A stretch of 59,910 nt of DNA. Origin: Clostridia bacterium (GTDB lineage: Bacteria > Bacillota > Clostridia > Oscillospirales > CAG-272). The DNA is taken from assembly GCA_017536475.1 (NCBI GenBank), contig JAFXHH010000017.1, forward strand, positions 1 to 59,910, given 5' to 3'. The notes below the pieces were generated by a model. The model ran no database searches and was not told the DNA's origin. It saw only the letters and a list, made by a program, of their open reading frames with translations. Positions within the stretch are counted from its first letter, which is position 1, and every line of letters begins with the position of its first letter. Positions 35,300 to 43,774 of this stretch are shown here, in pieces. The position numbers and the translations under genes were made by a program.

Positions 35300-36847
35300 A
35301 TGAAATTTTTTAAAATTATTGCTTTGCTATTAGCCTTGGCTACGTTGTTTGCTTGCGTTTCATGCGACAGTCGGAAGAACAAAAATGACGAAACTACCGT
35401 TGGGTCTACCGCTGACACCACCGAGGCTACGACCGAAACGACCGCCGAAGAAACTACCGAGACCGTTGAGGAAGAAACCTTTGAAACCGAGATACGTGAG
35501 GATTACGCCAGCTTCTGCAGTTATAAAGCTGACGTTCCCAACTTTAAGCCCATATCTGCATCCTCCTCTTGCGCTATGTCGTTTACCGTCCCCAACGGGT
35601 ACGTTACCGAGCTTGCGCTGCGCTTGGTTATGGGTGACAAGTACGTAGATACTGACTTCGTTATCAGTATTTATAATTTCACAGGAGATTTCAAGGAAAC
35701 CATTGCAACCGAGCCTATCCGTTCCGAAAAGGTTGGAACTATCTTCCAGACCTATACCCTTACTTTCGAGGAGGGCGAAATTGGCGAGGGTGATTATCTT
35801 GTAGTCGTTACCAGTGAAGCGGAGGATGAATCCGAATCGCTGATCCTCGGTAGCAGCTGGAGCAAAAAAGCCTTGCCCGAGGAGTATGCCGATTATAATT
35901 TTATATTCTATGATAACGGAAAACCCACCAAGTCGAGAGCCTTGTACGGAGGATTCAATATCGTGCACGAGGTTCGCAAGGAGGTCGATGATACCCCCGA
36001 GGATATCGTGACCGAAAAAGACCCCGAGAACGTTGCAAAGGTGATCATTCTTTCGGGTCAGTCGAATGCAGTGGGAACGTCCACAAGCTATTACCTCCAG
36101 CAGAAGCTCGGTAAGGATGAATATTCGAAATATTCGGCAGGATTCCCCAACGTAAAGATACTTTTCTACAACGAATGTCTGAATGCGGACTATCAGATGG
36201 TCTTCGCTCAGCAGTCCTCCTCGTTCGTTAACGTAAAGCCGGGTCAGGGCGTTAATCCCACGATGTTCGGTCCTGAGCTTGGTCTTGCAGCCTACCTTTC
36301 CGAGACCTACCCCGACGAGACCTTCTACATAATCAAGTATGCCGCAGGCGGCGCTACACTTTACGATCATTACAATCCTACGACCGAAGGAAACAAATCC
36401 AACGAATGTCTGACCAAGCTTGATCAGACTATCGAAAAGGGTCTTGGTCTCCTTGAGAAAGAGGGCCTTACTCCCAAAATTGTCGGTATGCTTTGGATGC
36501 AGGGAGAGTCTGACTCCAATCTTGCTTCTCAGGCATACAATTACTATGAACTTGAAACTGCTCTGATAGCTCACGTCCGTGAAAAGTACGCAGATTACGC
36601 ATCCGTACGCGGCATTGCTTTCATCGACGCTGCTATCTCCAATAGCGGAATGTGGAGCAACTATCTGGCGCTGAATTACTCTAAGATACAGATCTCGAGA
36701 GATTCACACCTCAACTATTATATAGACACCAACGCTCATGGACTGACTACTCTTGAGGAAAACAACGACTATGCACATTACGATTCCACGTCTATGCTCC
36801 TGCTCGGTCAGTTGTTTGGTCAAATGCTTTCACAAGCAATAGATTAA
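35300..36847 (+). CDS. Secreted SGNH/sialate-O-acetylesterase-type lipoprotein
   Basis: 515 residues. A signal peptide ends in a Cys-rich lipobox region (FACVSC, Cys19 or Cys22), followed by a Thr/Glu-rich linker (about 33-68), a beta-rich domain (about 75-240) and a C-terminal SASA/CE6-like esterase domain with IILSGQSNAVG (nucleophile Ser about 256), GPELGLAAYL (about 321), IKYAAGGAT, the MLWMQGESDS block (about 396-405) and His in DYAHYDS near residue 491. This should remove O-acetyl groups from sialic acid or plant glycans outside the cell. The start at 35300 has AAAGGA 9 bases upstream; an earlier ATG at 35282 is too close to the transcript start. Single gene with own promoter and terminator. 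Confidence 0.85.
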   Translation: MKFFKIIALLLALATLFACVSCDSRKNKNDETTVGSTADTTEATTETTAEETTETVEEETFETEIREDYASFCSYKADVPNFKPISASSSCAMSFTVPNGYVTELALRLVMGDKYVDTDFVISIYNFTGDFKETIATEPIRSEKVGTIFQTYTLTFEEGEIGEGDYLVVVTSEAEDESESLILGSSWSKKALPEEYADYNFIFYDNGKPTKSRALYGGFNIVHEVRKEVDDTPEDIVTEKDPENVAKVIILSGQSNAVGTSTSYYLQQKLGKDEYSKYSAGFPNVKILFYNECLNADYQMVFAQQSSSFVNVKPGQGVNPTMFGPELGLAAYLSETYPDETFYIIKYAAGGATLYDHYNPTTEGNKSNECLTKLDQTIEKGLGLLEKEGLTPKIVGMLWMQGESDSNLASQAYNYYELETALIAHVREKYADYASVRGIAFIDAAISNSGMWSNYLALNYSKIQISRDSHLNYYIDTNAHGLTTLEENNDYAHYDSTSMLLLGQLFGQMLSQAID

Positions 36848-36866
36848 TGCGTTAAGATAAATACAC

Positions 36867-36906
36867 AAAAAGCACAAAAAGAAGCTTTGCTCTTTTTGTG
36901 CTTTTT
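36867..36906 (+). terminator. Terminator of the esterase lipoprotein gene
   Basis: 15-bp stem AAAAAGCACAAAAAG/CTTTTTGTGCTTTTT with a 10-base loop, 19 bp after the stop. Confidence 0.87.
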
Positions 36907-36936
36907 GCTATTTTTTTGATTTTTTTGTAAAACTTA

Positions 36937-36964
36937 TTGACTTTTTCCTATATTATGGTATAAT
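36937..36964 (+). promoter_or_regulatory. Sigma-A promoter of the feo operon
   Basis: TTGACT, 16-bp spacer ending TTATGG, TATAAT. It is the one promoter in the window with a 16-bp spacer; the transcript should begin inside or just before the operator at 36972. Confidence 0.83.
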
Positions 36965-36971
36965 TAATTCG

Positions 36972-36987
36972 GTTAGCAGATGCTAAC
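36972..36987. promoter_or_regulatory. feoA operator (DtxR-type inverted repeat, putative)
   Basis: GTTAGCA-GA-TGCTAAC, a 7-bp-arm inverted repeat starting 8 bp after the -10, positioned for repression at the transcription start. Core GTTAGC-n4-GCTAAC recurs at 37331-37352. The shape suits an iron-dependent DtxR/IdeR-family repressor; the regulator itself is not in the window. Confidence 0.7.
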
Positions 36988-37071
36988 TTGCGTAATGGTG
37001 CGGAAGAAATGAATTTGCTATTTTAACTTCCCCGCCCTTATTAATACGGATCTATCAAGGAGAATGCGGCA

Positions 37072-37293
37072 ATGAAAACTTTGAAGGAAGTCAGAGTCGG
37101 TGAAACGGTAAAGGTAGTCAAGATTTACGGCGAAGGTGCACTCAGACGCAGGATCATGGACATGGGCATTACAAAAGGCGTCGAGATCTACGTTCGCAAG
37201 GTTGCTCCCTTGGGTGATCCCGTTGAGATCAACGTTCGCGGCTACGAGCTTTCATTGCGTCGCGCTGATGCTGAAATGATCGAGATAGAATAA
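37072..37293 (+). CDS. feoA: Ferrous iron transport protein FeoA
   Basis: 73-residue SH3-like cytoplasmic partner of FeoB needed for ferrous iron uptake. Typical features are LKEVRVGETVKVVKI, the RRRIMDMGITKGVEI block and the closing RGYELSLRRADAEMIEIE, which places it firmly in FeoA. AAGGAG lies 6-9 bases before the ATG. It is followed by a hairpin terminator and a second operator before feoB, so feoA may be made in excess of feoB. Confidence 0.95.
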   Translation: MKTLKEVRVGETVKVVKIYGEGALRRRIMDMGITKGVEIYVRKVAPLGDPVEINVRGYELSLRRADAEMIEIE

Positions 37294-37326
37294 AATATCC
37301 GGGGATCTGTCCCCTGATATTTTTTG
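37294..37326 (+). terminator. Hairpin terminator between feoA and feoB
   Basis: AATATCCGGGGA-TCTG-TCCCCTGATATT followed by TTTT. An approximately 10-bp stem with a bulge. It lies directly at the feoA stop and would limit transcription into feoB. Confidence 0.7.
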
Positions 37327-37330
37327 GCAC

Positions 37331-37352
37331 AAAGTTAGCGTTCGCTAACTTT
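37331..37352. promoter_or_regulatory. Second feo operator, between feoA and feoB
   Basis: AAAGTTAGCG-TT-CGCTAACTTT, with perfect 10-bp arms. It shares GTTAGC-n4-GCTAAC with the site at 36972. No T run follows, so it is not itself a terminator. A second repressor site inside the operon would allow separate control of feoB. Confidence 0.7.
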
Positions 37353-37388
37353 AAAAGCAAAAACTTACAGAAAGGCATTTTTACTGTT

Positions 37389-39575
37389 ATGAGTATCAGA
37401 ATCGCTCTTGCAGGCAACCCCAACTGCGGCAAAACTACCTTGTTCAACGCGCTCACCGGTGCAAACCAATACGTTGGAAACTGGCCCGGTGTTACCGTTG
37501 AGAAAAAGGAAGGCAATCTCAAAGGATACGACGGAATTATCGTTACCGATCTTCCCGGTATATATTCCCTCTCTCCTTATACACTTGAGGAGGTAGTTGC
37601 AAGAAATTATCTGGTAGGGGAGCGTCCTGATGCCATTCTCAACATTGTTGACGGAACCAATCTTGAGAGAAATCTTTATCTGACCACTCAACTCACTGAA
37701 CTCGGCATTCCCGTCGTCGTTGCCATAAATATGATGGATATAGTCCGTAAAAAAGGGGATCAGATAAATATCGAGGATCTCAGTAAGGGGCTTGGTTGCA
37801 GAGTCGTTGAAATATCTGCGCTTAAGGGTGACGGAACTCTCGTGGCGGCAGAAGAAGCTATAAAAGCTTCTGAAAGTGGCAAGACGTTTCCTATGCACAC
37901 CTTCTCGGGAGCAGTTGAGCATGCGATAGCTCATATCGAGGAGGCGGCAGTACATTCCCTGCCCGAAGAACAGCAGAGATGGTACGCGATCAAGATCTTT
38001 GAAAGAGATGAAAAGGCGGTGGAGTCGCTCGGTCTTTCCGCGGAAATGCTTGCTCACATTGAAAAGGACATTGCTGCCGCCGAGCGCGAGCTTGACGACG
38101 ACGCAGAGGCAATAATAATCAACGAGCGCTACGCTTATATAGACCGTTTGATCAAAAAATGCTATAAAAAGAAAAACGAAGGCAGACTTTCTACCTCGGA
38201 CAAGATAGACAAGATCGTCACCAACAGGATACTTGCTCTGCCTATCTTTGCTTTGGCTATGTTTTTGGTCTATTTCCTTTCTATTGGATCTATCGGCAGC
38301 TTCACCACCGTTTTTATGAACGACGGATTGTTCGGCTCGTTTTCTGAAGCCGCGGCTGCGGGTGACCTTCCCTCGTGGATGGGCTCGTGGGTCAGTATTC
38401 CTGAGCTTCTTGATATGGCGCTCTTGGATCAAGCGGGCGATCCTGTTATCTTCCCCTGGCTCTACTCGCTTATTATGGATGGCATCGTAGGCGGCGTTGG
38501 CGCAGTTCTCGGCTTCGTTCCCCAGCTTCTCGTTCTCTTTATTCTTCTTTCCTTGCTCGAGGATTGCGGATATATGGCTCGTGTTGCCTTTATTATGGAT
38601 CGCCTTTTCCGCAAGTTCGGTCTTTCGGGCAAATCCTTTATTCCTATGCTCGTCGGCACGGGCTGTAGCGTTCCCGGCATCATGGCATCGAGAACTATCG
38701 AGCAGGACCGCGACAGAAAAATGACCGTTATGACTACAAGCTTTATGCCCTGCAGCGCAAAAATGCCTATCGTTGCGTTAATCGCCGGTGCATTTTTCAG
38801 TGACAGCTGGCTCGGCGGCGCTTGGGTTGCTACTTCGGCGTATTTTATGGGTGTAGCTGCCGTCGTTATTTCCGGCGTGATACTCAAAAAAACGAAGCCC
38901 TTTATCGGTGATCCTGCCCCGTTCGTTATGGAGCTACCTGCATATCACGCTCCCGTTGCAAGCAACGTGATGCGATCTACTTGGGATCGCGGTTGGTCAT
39001 TTATCAAGCGTGCGGGAACGGTTATCCTTGCCGCAAGTATTATTATCTGGACTCTCAACAATCTTTCATTTGAAGGAGGCTTACACTACATTACCGAGGA
39101 ACTCGGCGGTGCGTCTATCCTTGAGATCATTGGAAGTGCAGTTGCTTGGATCTTTGCTCCTCTCGGATTTGGAACCTGGCAGGCTGCCGTGGCTACTATT
39201 CTCGGTCTCGTTGCCAAGGAAGAGGTCGTTGGTGTATTTGGCTCTCTTGGGTATGCCAATTCAGAGCAAGCAATCGTTACGGTGCTTTCGGGCAACGCTC
39301 TCGCTGGATTCTCGTTTATGATATTTAACCTTCTCTGTGCTCCCTGCTTCGCGGCTATGGGTGCTATCAAGAGAGAGATGAACAACGGCAAGTGGACGGC
39401 ATTTGCTATCGGTTATATGTGCGTATTCGCTTACGCTTGCTCGCTCATCGTATATCAGCTCGGCGCTTGGTTTATAGGTGCGGGCAACATCATAGGCACG
39501 ATCGCAGCCGTTCTCGTGCTCGCATTTATGGTCTATATGCTGGTTCGTCCTGCTAAAAAGGCATTGAACAAATAA
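37389..39575 (+). CDS. feoB: Ferrous iron transporter FeoB
   Basis: GTPase-coupled ferrous iron permease in the cell membrane. The 728 residues include an N-terminal G domain with G1 GNPNCGKTTLFNAL (8-21), G2/G3 NWPGVTVEKKEG and DLPGIYSLSPYTLEE, G4 NMMD, then a helical regulatory region, and after about residue 280 two Gate motifs (CGYMARVAFIMDRLFRKFG, GLSGKSFIPMLVGTGCSVPG) in a polytopic membrane part. Length and order are normal. It lies 96 bp after feoA, beyond a terminator and an operator, and 27 bp before the Cys-rich accessory gene. Confidence 0.97.
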   Translation: MSIRIALAGNPNCGKTTLFNALTGANQYVGNWPGVTVEKKEGNLKGYDGIIVTDLPGIYSLSPYTLEEVVARNYLVGERPDAILNIVDGTNLERNLYLTTQLTELGIPVVVAINMMDIVRKKGDQINIEDLSKGLGCRVVEISALKGDGTLVAAEEAIKASESGKTFPMHTFSGAVEHAIAHIEEAAVHSLPEEQQRWYAIKIFERDEKAVESLGLSAEMLAHIEKDIAAAERELDDDAEAIIINERYAYIDRLIKKCYKKKNEGRLSTSDKIDKIVTNRILALPIFALAMFLVYFLSIGSIGSFTTVFMNDGLFGSFSEAAAAGDLPSWMGSWVSIPELLDMALLDQAGDPVIFPWLYSLIMDGIVGGVGAVLGFVPQLLVLFILLSLLEDCGYMARVAFIMDRLFRKFGLSGKSFIPMLVGTGCSVPGIMASRTIEQDRDRKMTVMTTSFMPCSAKMPIVALIAGAFFSDSWLGGAWVATSAYFMGVAAVVISGVILKKTKPFIGDPAPFVMELPAYHAPVASNVMRSTWDRGWSFIKRAGTVILAASIIIWTLNNLSFEGGLHYITEELGGASILEIIGSAVAWIFAPLGFGTWQAAVATILGLVAKEEVVGVFGSLGYANSEQAIVTVLSGNALAGFSFMIFNLLCAPCFAAMGAIKREMNNGKWTAFAIGYMCVFAYACSLIVYQLGAWFIGAGNIIGTIAAVLVLAFMVYMLVRPAKKALNK

Positions 39576-39602
39576 ATTTTTCTTTTGAAGGAGGATAAAA
39601 TT

Positions 39603-39773
39603 ATGATGCCCTGGTTATCATATCTTTTGATCGGCGTTATTGCAGCCGCATTTATATCTATAATTGTCGTTGGCGTAATAAATAAGAAAAAAGGCAGATC
39701 CTCCTGCTCCTGCGGTGGAAACTGCGGTGCTTGCGGACTTTGCAACACTCAAAAAGAATACGACAAGCAATAA
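39603..39773 (+). CDS. FeoB-associated Cys-rich membrane protein
   Basis: 56-residue peptide with one transmembrane helix (about 4-27, WLSYLLIGVIAAAFISIIVV) and a Cys-rich tail CSCGGNCGACGLC (about 37-49) that could bind iron. Such peptides follow feoB in many Clostridia and are called FeoB-associated Cys-rich; the role is unknown, perhaps iron hand-over at the membrane. The ATG at 39603 has GGAGG 8 bases upstream; an in-frame TTG before it is rejected. Last gene of the feo operon. Confidence 0.85.
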   Translation: MMPWLSYLLIGVIAAAFISIIVVGVINKKKGRSSCSCGGNCGACGLCNTQKEYDKQ

Positions 39774-39784
39774 TTTTTACAATT

Positions 39785-39816
39785 ACAGAGCCCTTTTCGG
39801 AGGGCTCTGTTTTTAT
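39785..39816 (+). terminator. Terminator of the feo operon
   Basis: 9-bp GC-rich stem ACAGAGCCC/GGGCTCTGT with an 8-base loop and TTTTATTTT tail, 11 bp after the last feo gene. Confidence 0.9.
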
Positions 39817-39921
39817 TTTGGGAATACTATTAAAGAAATACAGAATATAATTGTTTTACTTGGACAAATATTTTTCACATTTATATAACAAACTATTTTC
39901 ACATTAAATCGCAAAGCGTTG

Positions 39922-39950
39922 TTGCTTTTACGATCATTTTATGGTATAAT
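39922..39950 (+). promoter_or_regulatory. Sigma-A promoter of the calcium ATPase gene
   Basis: TTGCTT, 17-bp spacer ending TTATGG, TATAAT. The leader to the ATG at 40036 holds an 8-bp hairpin TTTCATTT/AAATGAAA (39996-40018). Confidence 0.8.
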
Positions 39951-40035
39951 TATGCAAGGAGCCCTTATTTTGACAAAAAAAGGCTTTATTTAAGCTTTCA
40001 TTTAGTTTAAAAATGAAAAAATTGGAGGAAAATCA

Positions 40036-42726
40036 ATGAAATTTTACTGCGAAGACAAAGAAACTGTCTTGCGTGAGCTTGATGCCTCATCCGATGGTCT
40101 GACCTCGGCAGAGGCTGAAAAGCGACTTGCTGAAAACGGCAAGAACAAGCTCGTGGAAGCAAAGAAAGAATCACTAATCGTCAGATTCTTCAAGCAGCTC
40201 GCCGAGCCGATGACGATCATCCTTCTCGTTGCGGCGGCTATTTCCGCAGGCGTTGAGATCTACAACGGCTTGCAGCACGGTTTCGAATTCCCTGCTGACG
40301 TTGTGATCATTCTCGCCGTCGTGCTTATAAACGCGATTTTGGGCGTTCTTCAGGAAAGCAAGGCAGAAAAGGCTATCGAAGCTCTACAGGCAATGTCAAA
40401 GGCGCAGAGCAAGGTGATTCGCGACGGTAAGCAGATAAGCATACCGAGTGAAGACCTTGTAGTCGGAGATATTATAGTTCTTGAAGCGGGCGATGCAGTT
40501 CCCGCAGATGCCCGTATTATTGAATGCGCTTCTATGAAGATAGAGGAAGCTGCCCTCACGGGCGAGTCTGTTCCCGTTGACAAGAAGGTCGAAACGCTTG
40601 TCCCCGGTCAGAACGGCGACGTTGCACTCGGCGACCGCAAAAATATGGTATTTATGGGCTCCACCGTCGTTTACGGACGCGGAAAGGCTGTCGTTGTTGC
40701 AACGGGTATGGATACCGAAATGGGTAAGATCGCTGATGCGCTTGCACAGGCTGAGGAAGGTAAAACTCCCCTTCAGATCAAGCTGGCAGGTCTTTCCAAG
40801 ATCCTTACGTGGCTCGTTATAGGCATCTGTGTAGTTATCTTCGGTGTTCAGCTCATTCGTGACGGAGTAGGCTTTGAACCCATACTCAACTCCTTTATGA
40901 TAGCTATTTCTCTTGCGGTTGCGGCTATCCCCGAGGGACTTGCCACCGTCGTTACCATCGTTCTCTCTATCGGTGTAACGAATATGTCCAAGAGGAACGC
41001 GATCATTCGTAAGCTTACCGCGGTTGAAACTCTCGGTTGCACACAGATAATCTGCTCCGACAAGACGGGTACTCTCACGCAGAACAAGATGACCGTCGTT
41101 GAGCACTACGGTGATAACGAAAAGCTCCTTGCAAACGCTATGTCGCTCTGCTCTGACGCAGAATTTGACGAGGAAGCAAACACCGCAGTCGGTGAGCCTA
41201 CCGAGGCTGCTCTCGTTAACTACGCAGAAAAGCTTGAGCTTTCCAAGAACGTTCAGAAAAACATCTTCGTCCGTGTAGGCGAGGTTCCCTTCGACTCGGG
41301 AAGAAAGATGATGTCAACCGTACACAAGACCGCCGACGGCGCGATCGTTCAGTTCACAAAGGGCGCTCCCGACGAGCTCCTTAAGCGTTGCACGAAGACT
41401 CTTGTAAACGGTGAGGTCGTAGAGCTTACCGATGCTCTCCGTCAGGAAATTCTCGCGGCTAACAAGGCTATGGCAGACAAGGCGCTCCGAGTTCTTGCAG
41501 CTGCAAAGAAGGATCTTGACAAGGAGCCTGACGAGTACACCAGCGAGGCGGTTGAGAACGACCTCTGCTTCGTAGGTCTTGTTGGTATGATCGACCCCGT
41601 TCGTCCCGAGGTAAAGCCCGCTATCGACGAGTGTCGAAGCGCAGGTATACGTCCTATAATGATCACGGGCGACCACAAGGATACCGCTATCGCGATTGCG
41701 ATGCAGCTTGGTATCATCACAGATCCCTCTCAGGCTATTACGGGCGCCGAGCTTGACGACATTTCCGACGAGGAATTTGAGACCGCAGTTGAAAAATACA
41801 GCGTATACGCACGCGTTCAACCCGAGCATAAGACGAGGATCGTTAACGCTTGGCGTAAAAAAGGCATGGTAACCGCTATGACCGGCGACGGCGTAAACGA
41901 CGCTCCCTCTATAAAGAACGCCGACATCGGTGTTGGAATGGGTATCACGGGTACTGACGTTACGAAGAACGTCGCGGATATGATACTCGCAGACGACAAC
42001 TTTGCGACCATCGTTTCCGCGGTTGGCGAAGGAAGAAGAATCTACGACAATATCCGTAAGGCAATTCAGTTCCTTCTCGCTTCCAATCTCTCCGAGGTGC
42101 TTTCGATATTCTTCGCAACTCTTCTCGGATTTACGATATTCCAGCCCGTACACCTGCTCTGGATAAACCTTATTACAGACTGTTTCCCTGCTCTTGCACT
42201 CGGTATGGAAAAGCCCGAGGCTGACGTTATGAAGCGCAAGCCCCGTGACTCCAAGGAAGGCATATTTGCAGGCGGTCTTGGCGTTGCGGTGTTCTATCAG
42301 GGCGTCATCGTAACGCTTATCACACTTGCATCTTACCTCATCGGTAGATACGTATTGGTAGCGACCGATCCTCACGCCGCAGGGCTTGTCGGCGAAGCGC
42401 TCGATCTGTATGGCGCAAAGGTAGGAACTAGCATGGCGTTCCTCACCCTCTCGCTTTGCGAGATCTGCCACGCCTTCAATATGAGAAGCCTCCACGGCTC
42501 TATCTTCAAAATGAAGAAGCAAAATCTCTGGCTTTGGGGCGCAGCGATCCTCTCCTTTATCCTTACAACAGTAGTAATCGAGGTCCCCTTCCTTGCCAAA
42601 GCATTTGAGCTTGCTCAGCTCGACCTTGCCGAATACGGTATCGCATTCGGACTTGCAATTCTTATTATCCCGATAGTTGAAATTGCAAAGATGATCCACA
42701 GAGCGATCGACAAGCGTCACGGCTGA
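40036..42726 (+). CDS. Calcium-transporting P2A-type ATPase
   Basis: Pumps calcium out of the cell using an aspartyl-phosphate cycle. 896 residues with all motifs: TGES (175-178) in the actuator domain, PEGL (299-302) in helix 4, phosphorylation Asp342 in SDKTGTLTQNKM, ITGDH (about 554) and TGDGVNDAPSIKNADIG (about 617-633). The helix-6 segment NLITDCFPALALG with Asn and Asp points to calcium, as in PMR1/SERCA and LMCA1. GGAGG lies before the ATG. Single gene with promoter and terminator. It contrasts with the catalytically empty homologue at 2359-5097. Confidence 0.94.
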   Translation: MKFYCEDKETVLRELDASSDGLTSAEAEKRLAENGKNKLVEAKKESLIVRFFKQLAEPMTIILLVAAAISAGVEIYNGLQHGFEFPADVVIILAVVLINAILGVLQESKAEKAIEALQAMSKAQSKVIRDGKQISIPSEDLVVGDIIVLEAGDAVPADARIIECASMKIEEAALTGESVPVDKKVETLVPGQNGDVALGDRKNMVFMGSTVVYGRGKAVVVATGMDTEMGKIADALAQAEEGKTPLQIKLAGLSKILTWLVIGICVVIFGVQLIRDGVGFEPILNSFMIAISLAVAAIPEGLATVVTIVLSIGVTNMSKRNAIIRKLTAVETLGCTQIICSDKTGTLTQNKMTVVEHYGDNEKLLANAMSLCSDAEFDEEANTAVGEPTEAALVNYAEKLELSKNVQKNIFVRVGEVPFDSGRKMMSTVHKTADGAIVQFTKGAPDELLKRCTKTLVNGEVVELTDALRQEILAANKAMADKALRVLAAAKKDLDKEPDEYTSEAVENDLCFVGLVGMIDPVRPEVKPAIDECRSAGIRPIMITGDHKDTAIAIAMQLGIITDPSQAITGAELDDISDEEFETAVEKYSVYARVQPEHKTRIVNAWRKKGMVTAMTGDGVNDAPSIKNADIGVGMGITGTDVTKNVADMILADDNFATIVSAVGEGRRIYDNIRKAIQFLLASNLSEVLSIFFATLLGFTIFQPVHLLWINLITDCFPALALGMEKPEADVMKRKPRDSKEGIFAGGLGVAVFYQGVIVTLITLASYLIGRYVLVATDPHAAGLVGEALDLYGAKVGTSMAFLTLSLCEICHAFNMRSLHGSIFKMKKQNLWLWGAAILSFILTTVVIEVPFLAKAFELAQLDLAEYGIAFGLAILIIPIVEIAKMIHRAIDKRHG

Positions 42727-42749
42727 TAACCCAATAAAAAAACCAAACT

Positions 42750-42793
42750 ATATGCACCACCAAAGTCTGACTTTTGGTGGTGCATATTTTTTT
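42750..42793 (+). terminator. Terminator of the calcium ATPase gene
   Basis: Stem ATATGCACCACCAAAG/CTTTTGGTGGTGCATAT with one extra T in the right arm, then TTTTTTT. Confidence 0.88.
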
Positions 42794-42803
42794 CGCAAAA
42801 GCG

Positions 42804-42832
42804 TTGAAAAAGCTTCAAAAATATGGTACAAT
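42804..42832 (+). promoter_or_regulatory. Sigma-A promoter of the metF-metH cluster
   Basis: TTGAAA, 17-bp spacer ending ATATGG, TACAAT, with extended -10 (TGG). The short leader has no SAM-riboswitch-like structure that I can see. Confidence 0.78.
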
Positions 42833-42895
42833 GTAGAATGAAGTATTGTTTCGATCGAAATTTGAACGGTTTAACGATCAAGAAGGTGAAAAATA

Positions 42896-43774
42896 ATGAA
42901 ATTGACCAAGATTTTTGAAAAAAACACGCCCCACCTCTCGTTTGAGGTCTTCCCTCCCAAAACAACGACCGCTTTTGAGAGTGTGAAGGTCGCAACTGAG
43001 CAGATCGCGGCGCTCAAGCCCTCGTTTATGAGCGTGACTTACGGCGCAGGCGGCGGAACGAGTCAATATACTCTCGACATTGCAAAAAACATAAAGGCGC
43101 AATACGGTGTGCCGACTCTCGCGCATCTTACCTGCGTTTCGTCGACAAAGGATACGGTTCGTGAGATGATCGAGCGCATAAAGGCGGTAGGCATCGAGAA
43201 TATTATGGCGCTTCGCGGCGATATTCCCGCGAATATGCTTGATGCCGATCGAAGCGGATGGGCATACTCTCACGCGGTGGAGCTTGTTCGTGAGCTTAAG
43301 GAAAGCGGTGCGGATCTTTGCATCGGCGGAGCTTGCTACCCCGAGATACATCCCGAAAGCGCAAATCAGAAGGAAGACATCAAGTATCTCAAGGAAAAGG
43401 TAGACGCGGGCTGTGATTTCCTTACAACGCAGATGTTTTTTGACAACAATCTTTTCTATAATTTTATGTACAAGATACGCGAGGCAGGTATTACCGTCCC
43501 GATCGTTCCCGGAATTATGCCGATAACCAATGCCAATATGGTAGAGCGATCGATAAAGATGTCGGGCTCGTTTATGCCCCAACGCTTCAAGGCGCTCGTT
43601 GACAAGTTCGGCTCTGATCCCGAGGCGATGAAGCAGGCAGGCATTGCTTACGCCACCGATCAGATAATAGATCTTTACGCTAACGGCATCACCAACGTGC
43701 ACGTTTACTCTATGAACAAGCCCGAGGTCGCCGAGAGGATACAGAGCAACGTCTCTGCTATAATCGGAAAATGA
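42896..43774 (+). CDS. metF: 5,10-methylenetetrahydrofolate reductase
   Basis: FAD enzyme reducing methylene-THF to methyl-THF, the methyl donor for methionine synthase. 292 residues with LSFEVFPPKTT (11-21, containing catalytic Glu), FMSVTYGAGGG (about 42-52), HLTCVSS, MALRGDIP (about 101-108), QMFFDN (about 180) and PIVPGIMPITN (about 200-210), all MetF landmarks. GAAGGTG lies 6-8 bases before the ATG. Stop overlaps the next gene by four bases (ATGA), so translation is coupled in this methionine operon. Confidence 0.97.
   Translation: MKLTKIFEKNTPHLSFEVFPPKTTTAFESVKVATEQIAALKPSFMSVTYGAGGGTSQYTLDIAKNIKAQYGVPTLAHLTCVSSTKDTVREMIERIKAVGIENIMALRGDIPANMLDADRSGWAYSHAVELVRELKESGADLCIGGACYPEIHPESANQKEDIKYLKEKVDAGCDFLTTQMFFDNNLFYNFMYKIREAGITVPIVPGIMPITNANMVERSIKMSGSFMPQRFKALVDKFGSDPEAMKQAGIAYATDQIIDLYANGITNVHVYSMNKPEVAERIQSNVSAIIGK

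Noticed and set aside
35360..36574. Minus-strand frame of 404 codons opposite the esterase lipoprotein
   Set aside because: Antisense shadow; no start signal, and the plus strand has promoter, signal peptide and esterase motifs.
39996..40018. Hairpin in the calcium ATPase leader as a riboswitch
   Set aside because: An 8-bp A/T stem alone is not enough evidence; noted in the promoter entry only.
41314..42720. Long minus-strand frame (468 codons) opposite the calcium ATPase
   Set aside because: Antisense shadow of a clearly identified gene; composition is Cys/Arg rich and shows no family.
42727..42895. SAM or cobalamin riboswitch upstream of metF
   Set aside because: Only about 55 nt separate the likely transcription start from the ATG, too short for these riboswitches, and no matching motifs are visible.
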